Source: Symsagittifera roscoffensis (taxonomy: Eukaryota; Xenacoelomorpha; Acoela; Convolutidae). From it: 64,000 nt of DNA. Every line of letters starts with the position of its first letter. Positions within the stretch are counted from its first letter, which is position 1. Under the pieces are notes generated by a model, which made no database searches, had not been told where the DNA came from, and was given only the letters and a program-made list of their open reading frames with translations. The translations under genes and the position numbers were made by a program. The stretch is from contig NC_087062.1 of NCBI RefSeq assembly GCF_963678635.1, forward strand, positions 26,252,833 through 26,316,832. The letters run 5' to 3'. Below, piece after piece: positions 1-10,547 of the stretch.

Positions 1-431
1 GTTTTGCAAAAAAAATCGCGCACTCTGCGTTTGAAGTAGATGGTGTCTGCATTGAAGGCGCTTTTAAAAAACTTCAGGATTGTTTGCGTTTGCTAATCCC
101 TGCAGAATGGGCCGTCTCAATAGTTCATCCGACACACCTTGGTCGCAAAAATCGCGCCGTCTCCACCTCGATCGCTCAAGTCTGGAAATGGCAATTTTGG
201 ATCGCGCTGGCCTGGCTGGTCGCAATCTTTGAGTCGCGCCGTCTCCATATTGATCGCCAAAGCCGCGAGAGATTTTTTCTTTTTCGCGCATTCTCCTCGG
301 CCTGGAAAAATCTGAGTTTGGTCGCGCTGGTCGTGCCACAAATGTGTCGCGACGCGGAAGTCTGGGACCTGGACCGGGGTAGTGAAACTTCACTTTTCTC
401 TCCTTTAACAGAAACTTTTGGCGGTATTTGA
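1..431. other. GC-rich island with imperfect internal repeats
   Basis: This stretch is much richer in G+C than the rest of the window. Related words recur in it, for example CGCGCCGTCTCCA at about 149 and 237, with GATCGC and GTCGC words between them, so it looks like a degenerate tandem array. One plus-strand frame stays open from about position 12 to 431, but the translation is biased and resembles no family I know. The long opposite-strand frame is explained by the same composition. It could be a coding fragment running off the window edge, a decayed minisatellite or a CpG-island-like region. I favour a repeat. Confidence 0.35.
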
Positions 432-882
432 AAATAGGGTACAAATTTGGAGGGGTCCATACTGCACCCTACCAGCGGTAATTCCGGCAGGAGCATCTAG
501 AATTTCCATTTTTGAGAACAAATTGCGGATCCTCAAAAAAAACTTTGAACATGTGGATTTTGTTTTGCTCGATCAAGTTTTGTTTTAGATAATAACGCCT
601 GAAAATATGAAATATACTCATTTTAATCTAAATTATCGGCGCAAATATTTAGGACAACGCGGTGGCAAGAGTTAGTCAAAAAGCGTTTTTTGAATTTCGC
701 TCCTCAATAATAAGGATTATATGGGAGCCACAGAAACTTTTCAAAAGAAATAAAAAAATTTCAGCAAAAATATCGTGAAATAGGAAACTCTTGGGTAAGG
801 AGGCTTTGAATTCCAAAATGGGTATTCAAATAAACAGATTTGGTGATATATTCATGATCCTCATTTGTATCATTTCGAATAG
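432..882. other. No recognisable feature
   Basis: AT-rich sequence between the GC-rich island and the orphan exon. I see no gene, clear repeat boundary or RNA here. Confidence 0.5.
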
Positions 883-1026
883 AACACTGGCTGTCCGATG
901 GTGTTTGTGCACATGAGAATGGGCAACTACTATCACAAAATCATGATTGCACAAAATAGCGTCAATATTTACGATAAGACGGACTACGTACAGCAAGCCT
1001 TCAGAAATGCATCCATCACGTACCAG
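883..1026 (+). CDS. Orphan internal exon, 48 codons, possibly GT11-like
   Basis: A stop-free block of exactly 48 codons lies between an acceptor-like AATAG (ending at 882) and a donor-like CAG|GTAAAA (1027). Its base composition is more gene-like than the flanks. The peptide begins NTGCPMVFVHMRMGNYYHK and ends FRNASITYQ. The HMRMGNY core loosely recalls the H-x-R-R-x-D motif of GT11 fucosyltransferases, and GT11 exons lie 24 kb downstream on the same strand. However, this exon ends in phase 0, while the first of those exons needs one carried base, so they cannot join directly. Exon status is moderately supported; the family assignment is a guess. Confidence 0.35.
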
Positions 1027-1520
1027 GTAAAATAACAGATTAGAAAGCGAATTTCTTTTCGTGGCTACTTTTTTAGCATTTTTATTTTTCCGGTGCTAAT
1101 TTTCAATCATGGGACAATTGTCCTTGCTCCTTGCTTTCAACAATTCAAGAAAGTTTGAATGATCTCTCGTATCGGGGCTAAATCAACGAAACTGTTTTTT
1201 GTAGACAAATGTGATGAACTGCTTAAAAAGTGAGAAAAAATCCATTCATTTAAGTCTCGCCCCATTGAATTTCAAATAAAAACTGGTGCAAAAATTTGTC
1301 AGAAAAAAGGCGAGCAGAGCTGGATTGATGAAACAATGAAAATAAAATTCCGCATTAATAAACGAAAGTTGCTCAAACGGTTTAATTTCAAAAAAAATCT
1401 GATAATTCTCTTTAAAAAGCGATCAAGCGTTGTTCAAATACTCTTCATGTTCTTGGATTATAAAAGCCAAAGAGAGAGACAAACTCAGAATTGATTTAAA
1501 AAAGGTCTAGTGTACAATAT

Positions 1521-2594
1521 CTACCCGCACTGACAAAAATGTTTTCAGATCGATTTAAATTGATTTTAAGTCGATTTTAAATCGATCCAAATCGATTAAC
1601 AATGTACATTTTACGAACTTATTTAAATCGATCTTTTTGAAATTTTTAAATCGATTTAAGTGTGTAAAAAATCGATTTAAATCGATTTTGATGGATTTTC
1701 CGACCAACTAAAATCCATCCGAATCTCACTTAAATCCATTTTAAATCGATTTAAATCGATCTTTCTTCAAAACTTTGGATCAATTTGAGTGTCTAAAAAA
1801 TCGAATTAAATCGATTTCGATGGATTTTCAGACTCACAAAAATCAATTTTTTTTTGCTAACACGGCGAAAAAATCATACCCTTTAACAAAATAGTTGAAA
1901 TTTTTTATTCTCGATTTTTTAAAACAAACACTCGTGCCAGATGTTAAAGAATTCAATAAAATGATCCACATAAATCAGATTTTAAACTCGAAAATAGACA
2001 ATGAAATTATAGAAAACTATTGTAAATCAGATTTTGCAAAATCCTATGTAAAAAACAAGAAAAGGGTCAGAATGAATTGAAATTTGATTTAATTAATATG
2101 CAAATAAATCATAGAACATTATGAAGATAAATCAGATTTTGGGCAAAACATATAAAACGAATCAAGAAAAGTATCAAAACTCATAGAATTTTATCAATAT
2201 TTTGGTATTTTTTTGGTCTGTTTTATGCTACAATACGATATGGATGTGAAATGAAAAGTGATAGGCAATGAATAAATGCAATAAAAATTCGAAACTGATA
2301 AATCTCGAATAAAAAAAATCGATTTAAATCGATTTATATCCGTTCTAATCCCTTTAAAAGTAAAAACAAACTCAGACTAGAAAAAATGCATTGAAATTGA
2401 TTTAAAATCGATTAGGATCAATTTTTTGGCTCGGATTTAAGATCAATTTAAATTAATTTTAAATCGATCAAAATCAATATTCATTTTTAAAATCTAATCT
2501 TAGCACTTTTTCAGACTAAAATCGATCTAAATTTAATCAACGTACTTTTTTCGTACTAAAATTGATCCTAATCCATTTCTGTCATTGCGGGTAG
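1521..2594. mobile_element. TIR element filled with ATCGATTT-type repeats
   Basis: The left end CTACCCGCACTGACA is matched in inverted orientation by the right end, which reads CTACCCGCAATGACA as reverse complement. The roughly 1.07 kb between them is dominated near both ends by degenerate, self-complementary ATCGATTTAAATCGAT words, with an AT-rich centre. No transposase frame is visible; the frame at 1895-2080 is short and looks fortuitous. This architecture (short TIR plus many subterminal palindromic words) suits a non-autonomous DNA transposon. No clear target duplication can be defined, although CTAGTGTACAATA-like sequence occurs on both sides. Confidence 0.6.
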
Positions 2595-2598
2595 TGTT

Positions 2599-2675
2599 CT
2601 AGTGTAAAATAATGAACAAACCAAAAGTGAACAAATCACACATTATCTAGTGTACAATAATGAACAAACCAAAAG
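2599..2675 (+). repeat. Partial tandem duplication, 48-bp period
   Basis: The 29-bp string beginning CTAGTGTAAAATAATG at 2599 recurs with one mismatch at 2647. A CTAGTGTACAATAT copy also sits just left of the TIR element at about 1507, so this word flanks the element on both sides. Confidence 0.6.
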
Positions 2676-3990
2676 TTTTTTATCCGACTCAACATTGAGC
2701 TGATAATAGTAGCTTAAGCCTTTAATGAGTTAAGTGATCTCAAGATGGTAAGGACTGCGTTGAAAAGATAAACTAAATAGCTGTAATCTTAATCTTGCAA
2801 AAAATTGTTATCGATCAAAAAATGTTATCAAAAATTTTTATTATTTAATCTTTTCAAGTGTTTGTTCAGTTGTTTTTAAAAACAGGATAGGAGTTTCTGT
2901 CTTTTAGTTTTTCAAGCAAGAAATTAAACCCATTGCTTTAAAAAGAAAAGGTTTGTCATGGTTAATTTGAAGTAAGCCACTTTTTAGTATGTCCTTTGAA
3001 TTTGCAGATTTCGTAATTTGGAAAATATGTTCGAACAAAACGCGTCAATTTGGTTTTATTTCATTTGAAAAAGTATATGCTAGTATAGTATCTTACTCTG
3101 GGTTGCATAGAAAATATTTTGTTTAGAGAAATTGAACTTTGAAAAAAGTGGTCCAAAGAACTATTAATTCTGTCTGATGTGTTTAGCGAATTTTCTCAAA
3201 TGCCAACAATATTGGTACTGAATAATAAAGCTGACTGAGAACTAGATTTTTAGAAGTGTAACCCTGTATGTATTCAGCAGTGAGTTTTTTAGTTGAGCAA
3301 GGTTTCTTATTGGTTTTGCCGTTTTACGTAGAGTTCTTATTGCTATTGCCATTTAAGTAAACCCTTTATAGGAGTGATTTTATAATTTCTATGAAAAACT
3401 AACTTAACGATTAAACATTCAAACTAAATTGTATCTGGTAAGTAGTTTACCTTATTTTACAAAATTGGATTGATGGACAAATAGCAAAATAGTTGTCAAA
3501 ATGCCAACATAATAAAAAAAATTGTTGAGAACTAAATTTTCTGCTTCCAGCTAAAACGCATTTTGCCTTGCCAAGAAAGTGGAGAAGAAAAAAAAAGAAA
3601 CCTTTTGAACGAAAAACAAACGACTGACTTTTCATATGACTTTCAAAGAAGCACACGAAATGATTGTTAAAAAATGGGTATTAAAAATTGCTACTTTGCC
3701 AATTTAAATGAGATAATTAACGCGCGCAAAGTTTCCAGTTTCTTCCAGTGCATAGCATAGGTGCCCAATAAAAACAACTCTTTAATCAACCCAAGTTGAA
3801 TTGAAACCATTAACCATTAAAATGAAGGTTAAATAAAAATTTCTGTTAAAGAAAAATCAATCATTGACAATTTAAAAACTTGACAAAACTGTTCGCATTA
3901 AGGCGAAGCCCTGGCTCTTTTCCACTTTCCCCCACCATTAAAAATCAGTTTTGTGAGAAACTTTAAAATTCTAAGAAGGCAATGAAACAA
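2676..3990. other. Intergenic, nothing recognised
   Basis: AT-rich sequence with only short chance frames. No gene, RNA or repeat with clear boundaries is visible. Confidence 0.45.
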
Positions 3991-4100
3991 AGAGGGGCGG
4001 ATATAGATTTTTTGTTGAGGGGGCGGATGTTCAAAAAAACTTTGAAAATTTGTTGACCTTTTTTTAAGTAGACCAAATTGAGATTCCGAGCGCTCACAGA
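3991..4100 (+). repeat. Fragment of the GGGGYGGAT (hAT-like) terminal repeat family
   Basis: AGAGGGGCGGATATAGATTT, a second GGGGGCGGAT, and then a TTGACCTTTTTTTAAGTAGACCAAATT-like tract reproduce the left arm of the inverted-arm element at 24726. It is a solo end with no opposite terminus nearby. Confidence 0.5.
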
Positions 4101-4235
4101 ACACAGGCAGACAATATTTTGACAAATACCGAATTGATTTTAATTAAAGATAGAAAACACAATGAAATTTATTTAAAAAAAAACCAAAGAACTATTACAA
4201 AGACAGAATGTTCAATCACAAATTAAATCACGATT

Positions 4236-4809
4236 AACACCAGCTACAAACCTAAAATTTGAAACGTATTTCTTAAAACCAAATTTTGTAACACAAAATG
4301 GAATATACAAAAAATTACAACAAATCCAAAAAGGACCATTTCAAACTATTGACAAACCTACTGATGTAACATAAAAACTTAATGATTTAAATAAAAAGGA
4401 AATAATTCAACACAGAAACAATCTTTTACCATATTACCCAAAAGAAAACGCTCTTCGCGAAATAACACAGTTTTACTCCATTACAAGACTCAAGGTTGTC
4501 CACGACAACTCAGACGAAAATCACCAACAAACACATGATTTAAATTGTTCAGCACAATTATTAGAACCAAAAAATAAAGAAACTGAAAAGACCCGAGTAA
4601 AATCTCAAGAAATAAGCAATAAACAAATACCTCAAAGACAAAGAAAAAATCAAAAACTAGAAGAAAAAATTTTATCACAAGAATCAAAAGAATAATCTCA
4701 ACATCGACAATCATCACGACTTAGAAGTCAACCACAAAAAAATTACAAAGTTCCACAATCTAAAAAATTAAGAAAGTTCAGTTTCAAAAACCTCTTTCCA
4801 TTTAAATAA
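4236..4809 (+). pseudogene. Ty3/Gypsy integrase C-terminal region, decayed
   Basis: One reading frame can be followed for about 190 codons, broken by two TAA stops (near 4372 and 4693). It ends in a lysine- and glutamine-rich basic tail before TAA at 4807-4809. The strings KGPFQTIDKPTDVT and HRNNLLPYYPKENALRE are typical of the segment after the integrase core in Ty3/Gypsy polyproteins, where the chain binds DNA and contacts the polyprotein end. Protease, RT and integrase core are absent upstream, so the element is 5'-truncated near 4150. The env-like region follows on the same strand, as in env-bearing Gypsy elements. The family assignment rests on recognition, not a search. Confidence 0.7.
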
Positions 4810-5371
4810 TTTTAAATTTTCAAAGATTTAATAAACTTTTTTTCTCTTTGATAAAATTCATGCTGACACTCTTGAACAATTAGTTCAACTTTAGCCAATG
4901 AGAAACTATCTAAACATCACCCCATTCTGACACCACTTCTTTAGCCGACTTTCTGCGGACTTCAAACATATTTGAAACTATAATTCAAAGACCTCTAGTT
5001 CAAAAATAGGCAACAAGCTCATATTTGACAACCGAAATAAACAAAATCTGAATATTACAACCCTCCCCTACCAATGGTACAAAGATCAACAATATTGTCC
5101 CAACTTACACTCTAGTTTTCTAGACAAGAAAAATACTAAATCAAGCCTCAAGTAAAAATAAGACATGATCATTTAGCCTAAAGAACAAATAACTTCTGAA
5201 TACCCCCTATCATCCAGCAAATACAAACAAAACTAGAAAGCTCATTCTTAGATCCCAGACTTCCCCCCACCAAAAATTGACTATGTCCTACCCACTTGTC
5301 AAAAATCATAAAACAATCAAACCACACACAAATTTGGCCTCGAAAAATAAAAAATAATTCGGCAAGGACAA

Positions 5372-5623
5372 ATGATGTCTCAAATGCTTTTTTCTCGCTC
5401 AGTTCGTCTCCTCAACATAAAAATCTCAAAACTTTTTTCACTACTATTAATCTTTTTTCAAATTAGTATATTTATTATTATAGACACCTTTGAAATATTT
5501 CTCCTTCTCCTCGTAATTTTTTGCAGTTTTTTCGTAATTTTTCACTCACTACAAATAGCCTATCTCAACTTCGCACAAATTCTTGACCACTTCCTCAGGT
5601 ACGATATTTCAACAACAATCTAA
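5372..5623 (+). other. Short strongly hydrophobic frame in Gypsy relic
   Basis: An 83-codon frame has a long hydrophobic run (about residues 20-60, rich in L, I and F). It lies between the integrase tail and the env-like region. It could be a relic of a leader or membrane segment of the env reading frame, or simply AT-rich sequence that translates to hydrophobic residues. I cannot assign a function. Confidence 0.25.
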
Positions 5624-5699
5624 TTGTTAAGACATTTATTTAACTAGAAAGACATCTTTCTTTTTTAGTGACAATTCTCTAATTTTTTCTCCCTAATTT

Positions 5700-6730
5700 T
5701 GACAGTATGCAAATGTATAAAAAAGCAATAAAAACTTTGGCACTAGCAACAACACTTTTAATCGTTTTCATAGAAGATTATTATGATCAACATAATATTT
5801 TCTTCAAAAGTAAAAATTGAATAACTTTTCAAAATTGCTAATCAACAACGAACACAACATTCCCCACCGACTACGACATCCCAGGAATATCCAACAACAC
5901 CAACGTCTAGTCAGACAAATCAACCCCAATCATCAACGCATATTTCACTTCAAGAAAACCCATATACATTTGAAGAAAGACACCCATTGCTACCAGAACC
6001 TTTAAAACACGTAGTTCGCCACGCACCTCTAAGCGAAAAACAATACGAACCAACATACAATCAACATACAACATACGTCAAAACCAAAACCAAACATCTA
6101 CAATAGATAGAAAAATCATACATCCAAGACGTTATAGAAATTTTACAACTCCCAGAGTTCATTTGAATATACTATCATAACCAACCCCAAATCCTTTGGA
6201 CCTTTCCAATATTACAATTCAAAGTACCCCTCCACCATTACAAACTATTTCACAACAAAAGCTCCGAAAATACTATCGGATTACTTAGAATCAACCCCCA
6301 CATCCAAAAAAGTTCGTGAAAATTTCTTTAACCCCCAACTTCAATTCGATGAAACAATGAATGACACAAACTTTCACTCAAGGTGAACAAAACTTTGTAA
6401 ACGACCCTAAAGATATCTCATCGGATACATTACCAGAAACCTTATCACTATTTTCGGCCCCTTTAACAATAAGTCAAACTCCAACAACAACATTTCCTCT
6501 AAATTTCCCTATAAATTTAGACGATAGATATAGAGAACATTTAACCAATAATATACCCCGACGATTAGACTAGAATACATTCGTAGTACCCCCTCCCTTT
6601 TTTGGTCAACATTTTGATAGCAACAGACTACATAATTGGGCACTCAACAGATTACAATACAGACACTATATTCACAAAGTACACAACATACAAATCGTTA
6701 CACAAGACAATTTAACACTTAAGTTTGAAA
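5700..6730 (+). pseudogene. Decayed coding sequence between integrase and env-like regions
   Basis: C-rich, purine-poor sequence with coding-like composition breaks into several open pieces, for example around 5850-6100 and 6361-6573. Stops and frame shifts occur throughout. Position and orientation suggest it belongs to the same Gypsy-type element. No domain is recognisable. Confidence 0.35.
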
Positions 6731-7014
6731 CAGCAAAAAAAATTAAATAAATTAGTACATCACCCTCTCCCCTAGCTCGGCCAAATATAACAGCTCAATC
6801 ATTACCTCCCCCATTAATCACAACAGAAATTATCTATAAATACGATAGAAATGCAAAAAAGACACTTGGATCTATAACCCATATTCTACACATGTATCTA
6901 TCCTACACTTGTCTATCCTACACATGTATCTTTTAAAAATCTTTTTTCTCCAAGCTTTCTCTCTTCTTATTTTTTCAGAACCAACATCTTATAAAAACCC
7001 TTCCCCTTAAACAG

Positions 7015-9240
7015 GACCACAAGATTTACTAGTCACACACTATGATTGTGAAGAAAATGAACAAAAATTTTTACATAAATACGCCATAAACCAAGAAACT
7101 CAATGCGAACCCTTACCAAAAGAAATAGAAACAGCGAATATAGAAGCGACACTTTATTCAAAAACCCGAGCTACAACCTTAACCTGATATAAATTCACAG
7201 CAAATTTTTCAGAGAAAAACGTACTTTGTTCCCAAGTTTCAAATGGAAACAAAATTAGGCTCGATCACGATTCTTTCTATCAAAGCAATATTGAAGAACT
7301 TTTACATCATAATCCTGAAAAGTGTAGAAAATGATTTTCAACGATTAAAGTTAACTGCAAATAAAGGCACAAAGCGAAAATTGGTAAATTTTCAAGTTTT
7401 TCCAAACTCTGCACATCAAGCAGAACTTGAAAGATACCAAGGTCACATAAAACTAGACGATAAATATCCGTTCCACGGCGTATATGGAGAATTAACTTAT
7501 GATCTCCATGATAAAAATTGGAAAGCACTCATTGGAATAAACACACCTTCTTAATGTCAAGCAGACACAAAAAACAAAGGATATCAAGAAATCATGTTTT
7601 TTGATTGGAAAATCCAATTAGATGAAGTACAACTAACACGAGATTTAAAAGAAGACACCATAATTTATAAAGGAATACGCTTGCCTTGCAAAAATTACTG
7701 AGGTTTTTGCGATCCAGCAACACGAACACAAGCAACTATTGTTTGGCTCCCCGAAGACACATGTACCACATTTCAAGTTGCGAGAATTCAAAAAATAATG
7801 ATAAAATTTCAACAAACAAAAATACTTTATTGAATCATTCCTATATAATAAAGTAAACACCGATAAAATTCGACAAAACAGAAATCGTTATAAAAATATT
7901 GGTGGAATATAAAATAATTTGACACATTTTGAAATTTACCCCAAAACAGAACTCGCTTGCAAATATAAAACTCCACTTTATGAAAACACATTTTTCAGAA
8001 ACTTTTGTCGAAAAGAAAAAAAAGTCGACGTGAAAACAGGAAAATTAGTAACTAACCCATATGCAACGTATCACAATAAAAATGAAGAAAACTAATCCAT
8101 CCCAGTAGCATTTCTGAAAAACACAGGAAATCCTGGTCGAAAACTTCGCTAACAAGACAAAGGCAGTACACGTTTACAAACACTATCAATCATGAACAAT
8201 ACTTATTTTGAGTGCAATTCACTATAACCTCCACTTAGACATGAAATTGGTTACACAATAAGTAGAATTTTTCAAGAAATGTCGCTATCAGAATTAAAAA
8301 CGCTTCATCACTTATGTGAACTTGAACGAACCCAAACTTTTCAATCACTTGCACTTGCAGTATTAAAAATACCTTAAGGAGGATATTTATTATCAGGCAA
8401 CAGTTCAAGTTTTATAAAATACGAAGAAAATATATAATGGTATTAAACATGTTCGCGAAAAGTATCACCATTATATGTTTTTGAACATAAAAGATGTTAC
8501 AAAAGAATCTCTATTTTCTACAAAAATGAAGTTCATTTTGTTGACATACTTTCTACTTGAACAAATTTTTGGGATACAGTCGTCCCATGTGCATCTAAAA
8601 AAGCCTAATGTTGTACAGCTAAATCCAGATGAAGATAAATTCTATCTTTTCACGCCATATCCTACACTTATGCCACCATTAAAGAATTTTTTTTTGCCAG
8701 AAAATATCAGAGCTATTGCTGAAAACCCAAATATAAAATTAAAATCAATAGGTCTACTCCAGATCCGATATAAAACATCGTCTTCGCACACAACAGTTTC
8801 AAGAACTCCTTACACAATTGATTACAAAACAAAGATAATCCATAGATAGAAATTTAGGAAAACTTGCAGAAACCGCAGAATTTTCAGACATAAATGCACA
8901 AGACTACAGTGGATGGTTTAAAAATATAAAAGATCATATCTATTTAAACGGTGAAAAAAATCGTTCTCAAGATATTTCACCTCTTAATATTTTCAGTTTT
9001 GTAAACTTAAAAAACAAACTTCTCGCCTTTCTAGGATGGCCCTATTACATCTTAGAGGGATTGACTATCTTATACGCTGTTTAATTTTTTTTGGATTTCT
9101 CTTCTGACTATTGAAAGGAATCTATAATTCTTGCGCAAAACACACACAAGTCAACAAACAAGCAAGTGTAGCACGCAAATTATTCGCAGGGTTTTTTTGG
9201 TATATTTTCAACCTCAATTAATAAAATTCTTTTTGACGCT
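7015..9240 (+). pseudogene. Env-like glycoprotein relic of a Ty3/Gypsy element
   Basis: Coding-like sequence follows the integrase relic on the same strand. Pieces stay open at 7243-7554, 7555-7850 and 8475-8849, separated by stops and shifts. Features seen are a cysteine-containing ectodomain segment (GFCDPATRTQ, then PEDTCTTF, near 7690-7780) and a stretch near 9030-9105 (FLGWPYYILEGLTILYAV) that looks like a membrane anchor. Short basic sequence follows. These fit the envelope-like third gene of some Gypsy elements, which would mediate membrane fusion at the cell surface. The copy is clearly dead. Assignment is by position, topology and family resemblance, so moderate. Confidence 0.5.
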
Positions 9241-10440
9241 CAAATAAACGAATACAACAAAAAACTATCAACCACACCAAATGCATACGATACTCCACAA
9301 GACAACAGAAATAGAGCACTTACTGGAACACAATTATACAATTTACATAATAACCATCTGCTATCTTTAGTTCGACGAAAGTATAGAAATACAACAGAAA
9401 CAGAGCAAATCTCTACAAGTCATAGCTACCCACAAAGCCCAGTTACTCATATAGTAGCCCATTAACCGAATATAGAAGACACATACAAACAACTCACAGA
9501 ACCATAAAACACTAATTTCCGTTCTCAGAACAACCATCTTTTTAGCCCACGATGAGCCGCCAGATTGGATCCCTCAACCGTTCCCTTTCTTACCTTTCAA
9601 TCTCCAACGTCACTCTCCTAACTTATCAATATCTGATCTCACTCCCTCTCCCATATCATCAAACACTAATAATTCACCATGCATGGACCCTGATGATAAT
9701 TCCACACACACAATTTTTCATACCGTCTCACAAATTAACAATTCCGATGTTGAAACTCCAGATGAGTTCCAGAATTCCGAGCCCAGCCCGTCCACTTTTT
9801 CGCAACCCCTACCGTCCACTCCACACCCAACTCCCGACGAACCTTCCCCAGCCCCTTCCCCCTATACCGACGCAACACCAATCCTCTGCTTAAGGACCGG
9901 CGATCAACCCGACCCCCCTAGCCCCGTTAATGAAGAACTAGAAAACGAGCTTGATAATTTCTTGACCTTACAACAACAGCTTCAAAACCCTAACACTTTA
10001 ACAATTCATCACTTATCGCAATCCACTCTCTCCTCCAATTCCTCCAAACCAGCATGCACAATTGCAGAAACCCGAGCCCACCGATTATTTAATTGAAAGC
10101 ATCCCAATACCCCATTGCTTGCCAACCCCCGACCTCCTCGAATGTTTTCCGTTCACCCACTCCACAAAAACACTCATGAATTTTTACAAATGTGCAAACC
10201 ATACTTTCCACAATAAACCTACTATCAGACCACTAACCACGACCAATGAACATACGTTGACGAATATACCCTGTTTCCCGCACTTTCATGGACATCAGAT
10301 AACCATTTCACTAACCCATTATCACTTCCATTATATACTAACCCAGAAGATAATGAATTGTGTCAAACTCGACTACACCACCTAAGCACAGCACTTCATG
10401 AAAAACAATTCAACAACCATAGGACTAAGGCAAATATTAA
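9241..10440 (+). pseudogene. Proline/serine-rich tail region of the Gypsy relic
   Basis: Overlapping open frames (9552-9893, 9683-10096, 10062-10385) lie in a C-rich tract. The 9683-10096 frame is rich in P, S, T, N and D (EPSPSTFSQPLPSTPHPT) and has no transmembrane segment. Sequence upstream, 9240-9480, encodes a polar tail after the putative membrane anchor. This is probably the cytoplasmic tail and 3' coding sequence of the env-like gene or an accessory frame. The tandem duplication starts within this element's 3' part. Confidence 0.35.
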
Positions 10441-10547
10441 TTAGGTTTATTGCACAGAAAGCAAACTGATTCTCAATTAACCATTATGATCACGCTATTG
10501 CACGTTATATGGAAGATATATTTTTAGAAGACGACGAAAATACTAAT

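Noticed and set aside
64-444. 126-codon minus-strand frame rich in Arg and Pro
   Set aside because: Antisense to a compositionally similar plus-strand frame in a repetitive GC-rich island; no domain and no splice context.
1521-2594. CRISPR-like or satellite array
   Set aside because: The repeats are irregular in spacing, palindromic and flanked by inverted ends; no spacers and no prokaryotic context.
4490-4717. 75-codon hydrophobic minus-strand frame
   Set aside because: It is the antisense shadow of the lysine/glutamine-rich Gypsy integrase tail on the plus strand.
7000-9900. Alternative genetic code with TGA as Trp
   Set aside because: Some in-frame TGA codons sit where Trp would fit, but TAA and frame shifts are also common, and the host genes use the standard code; decay explains it.
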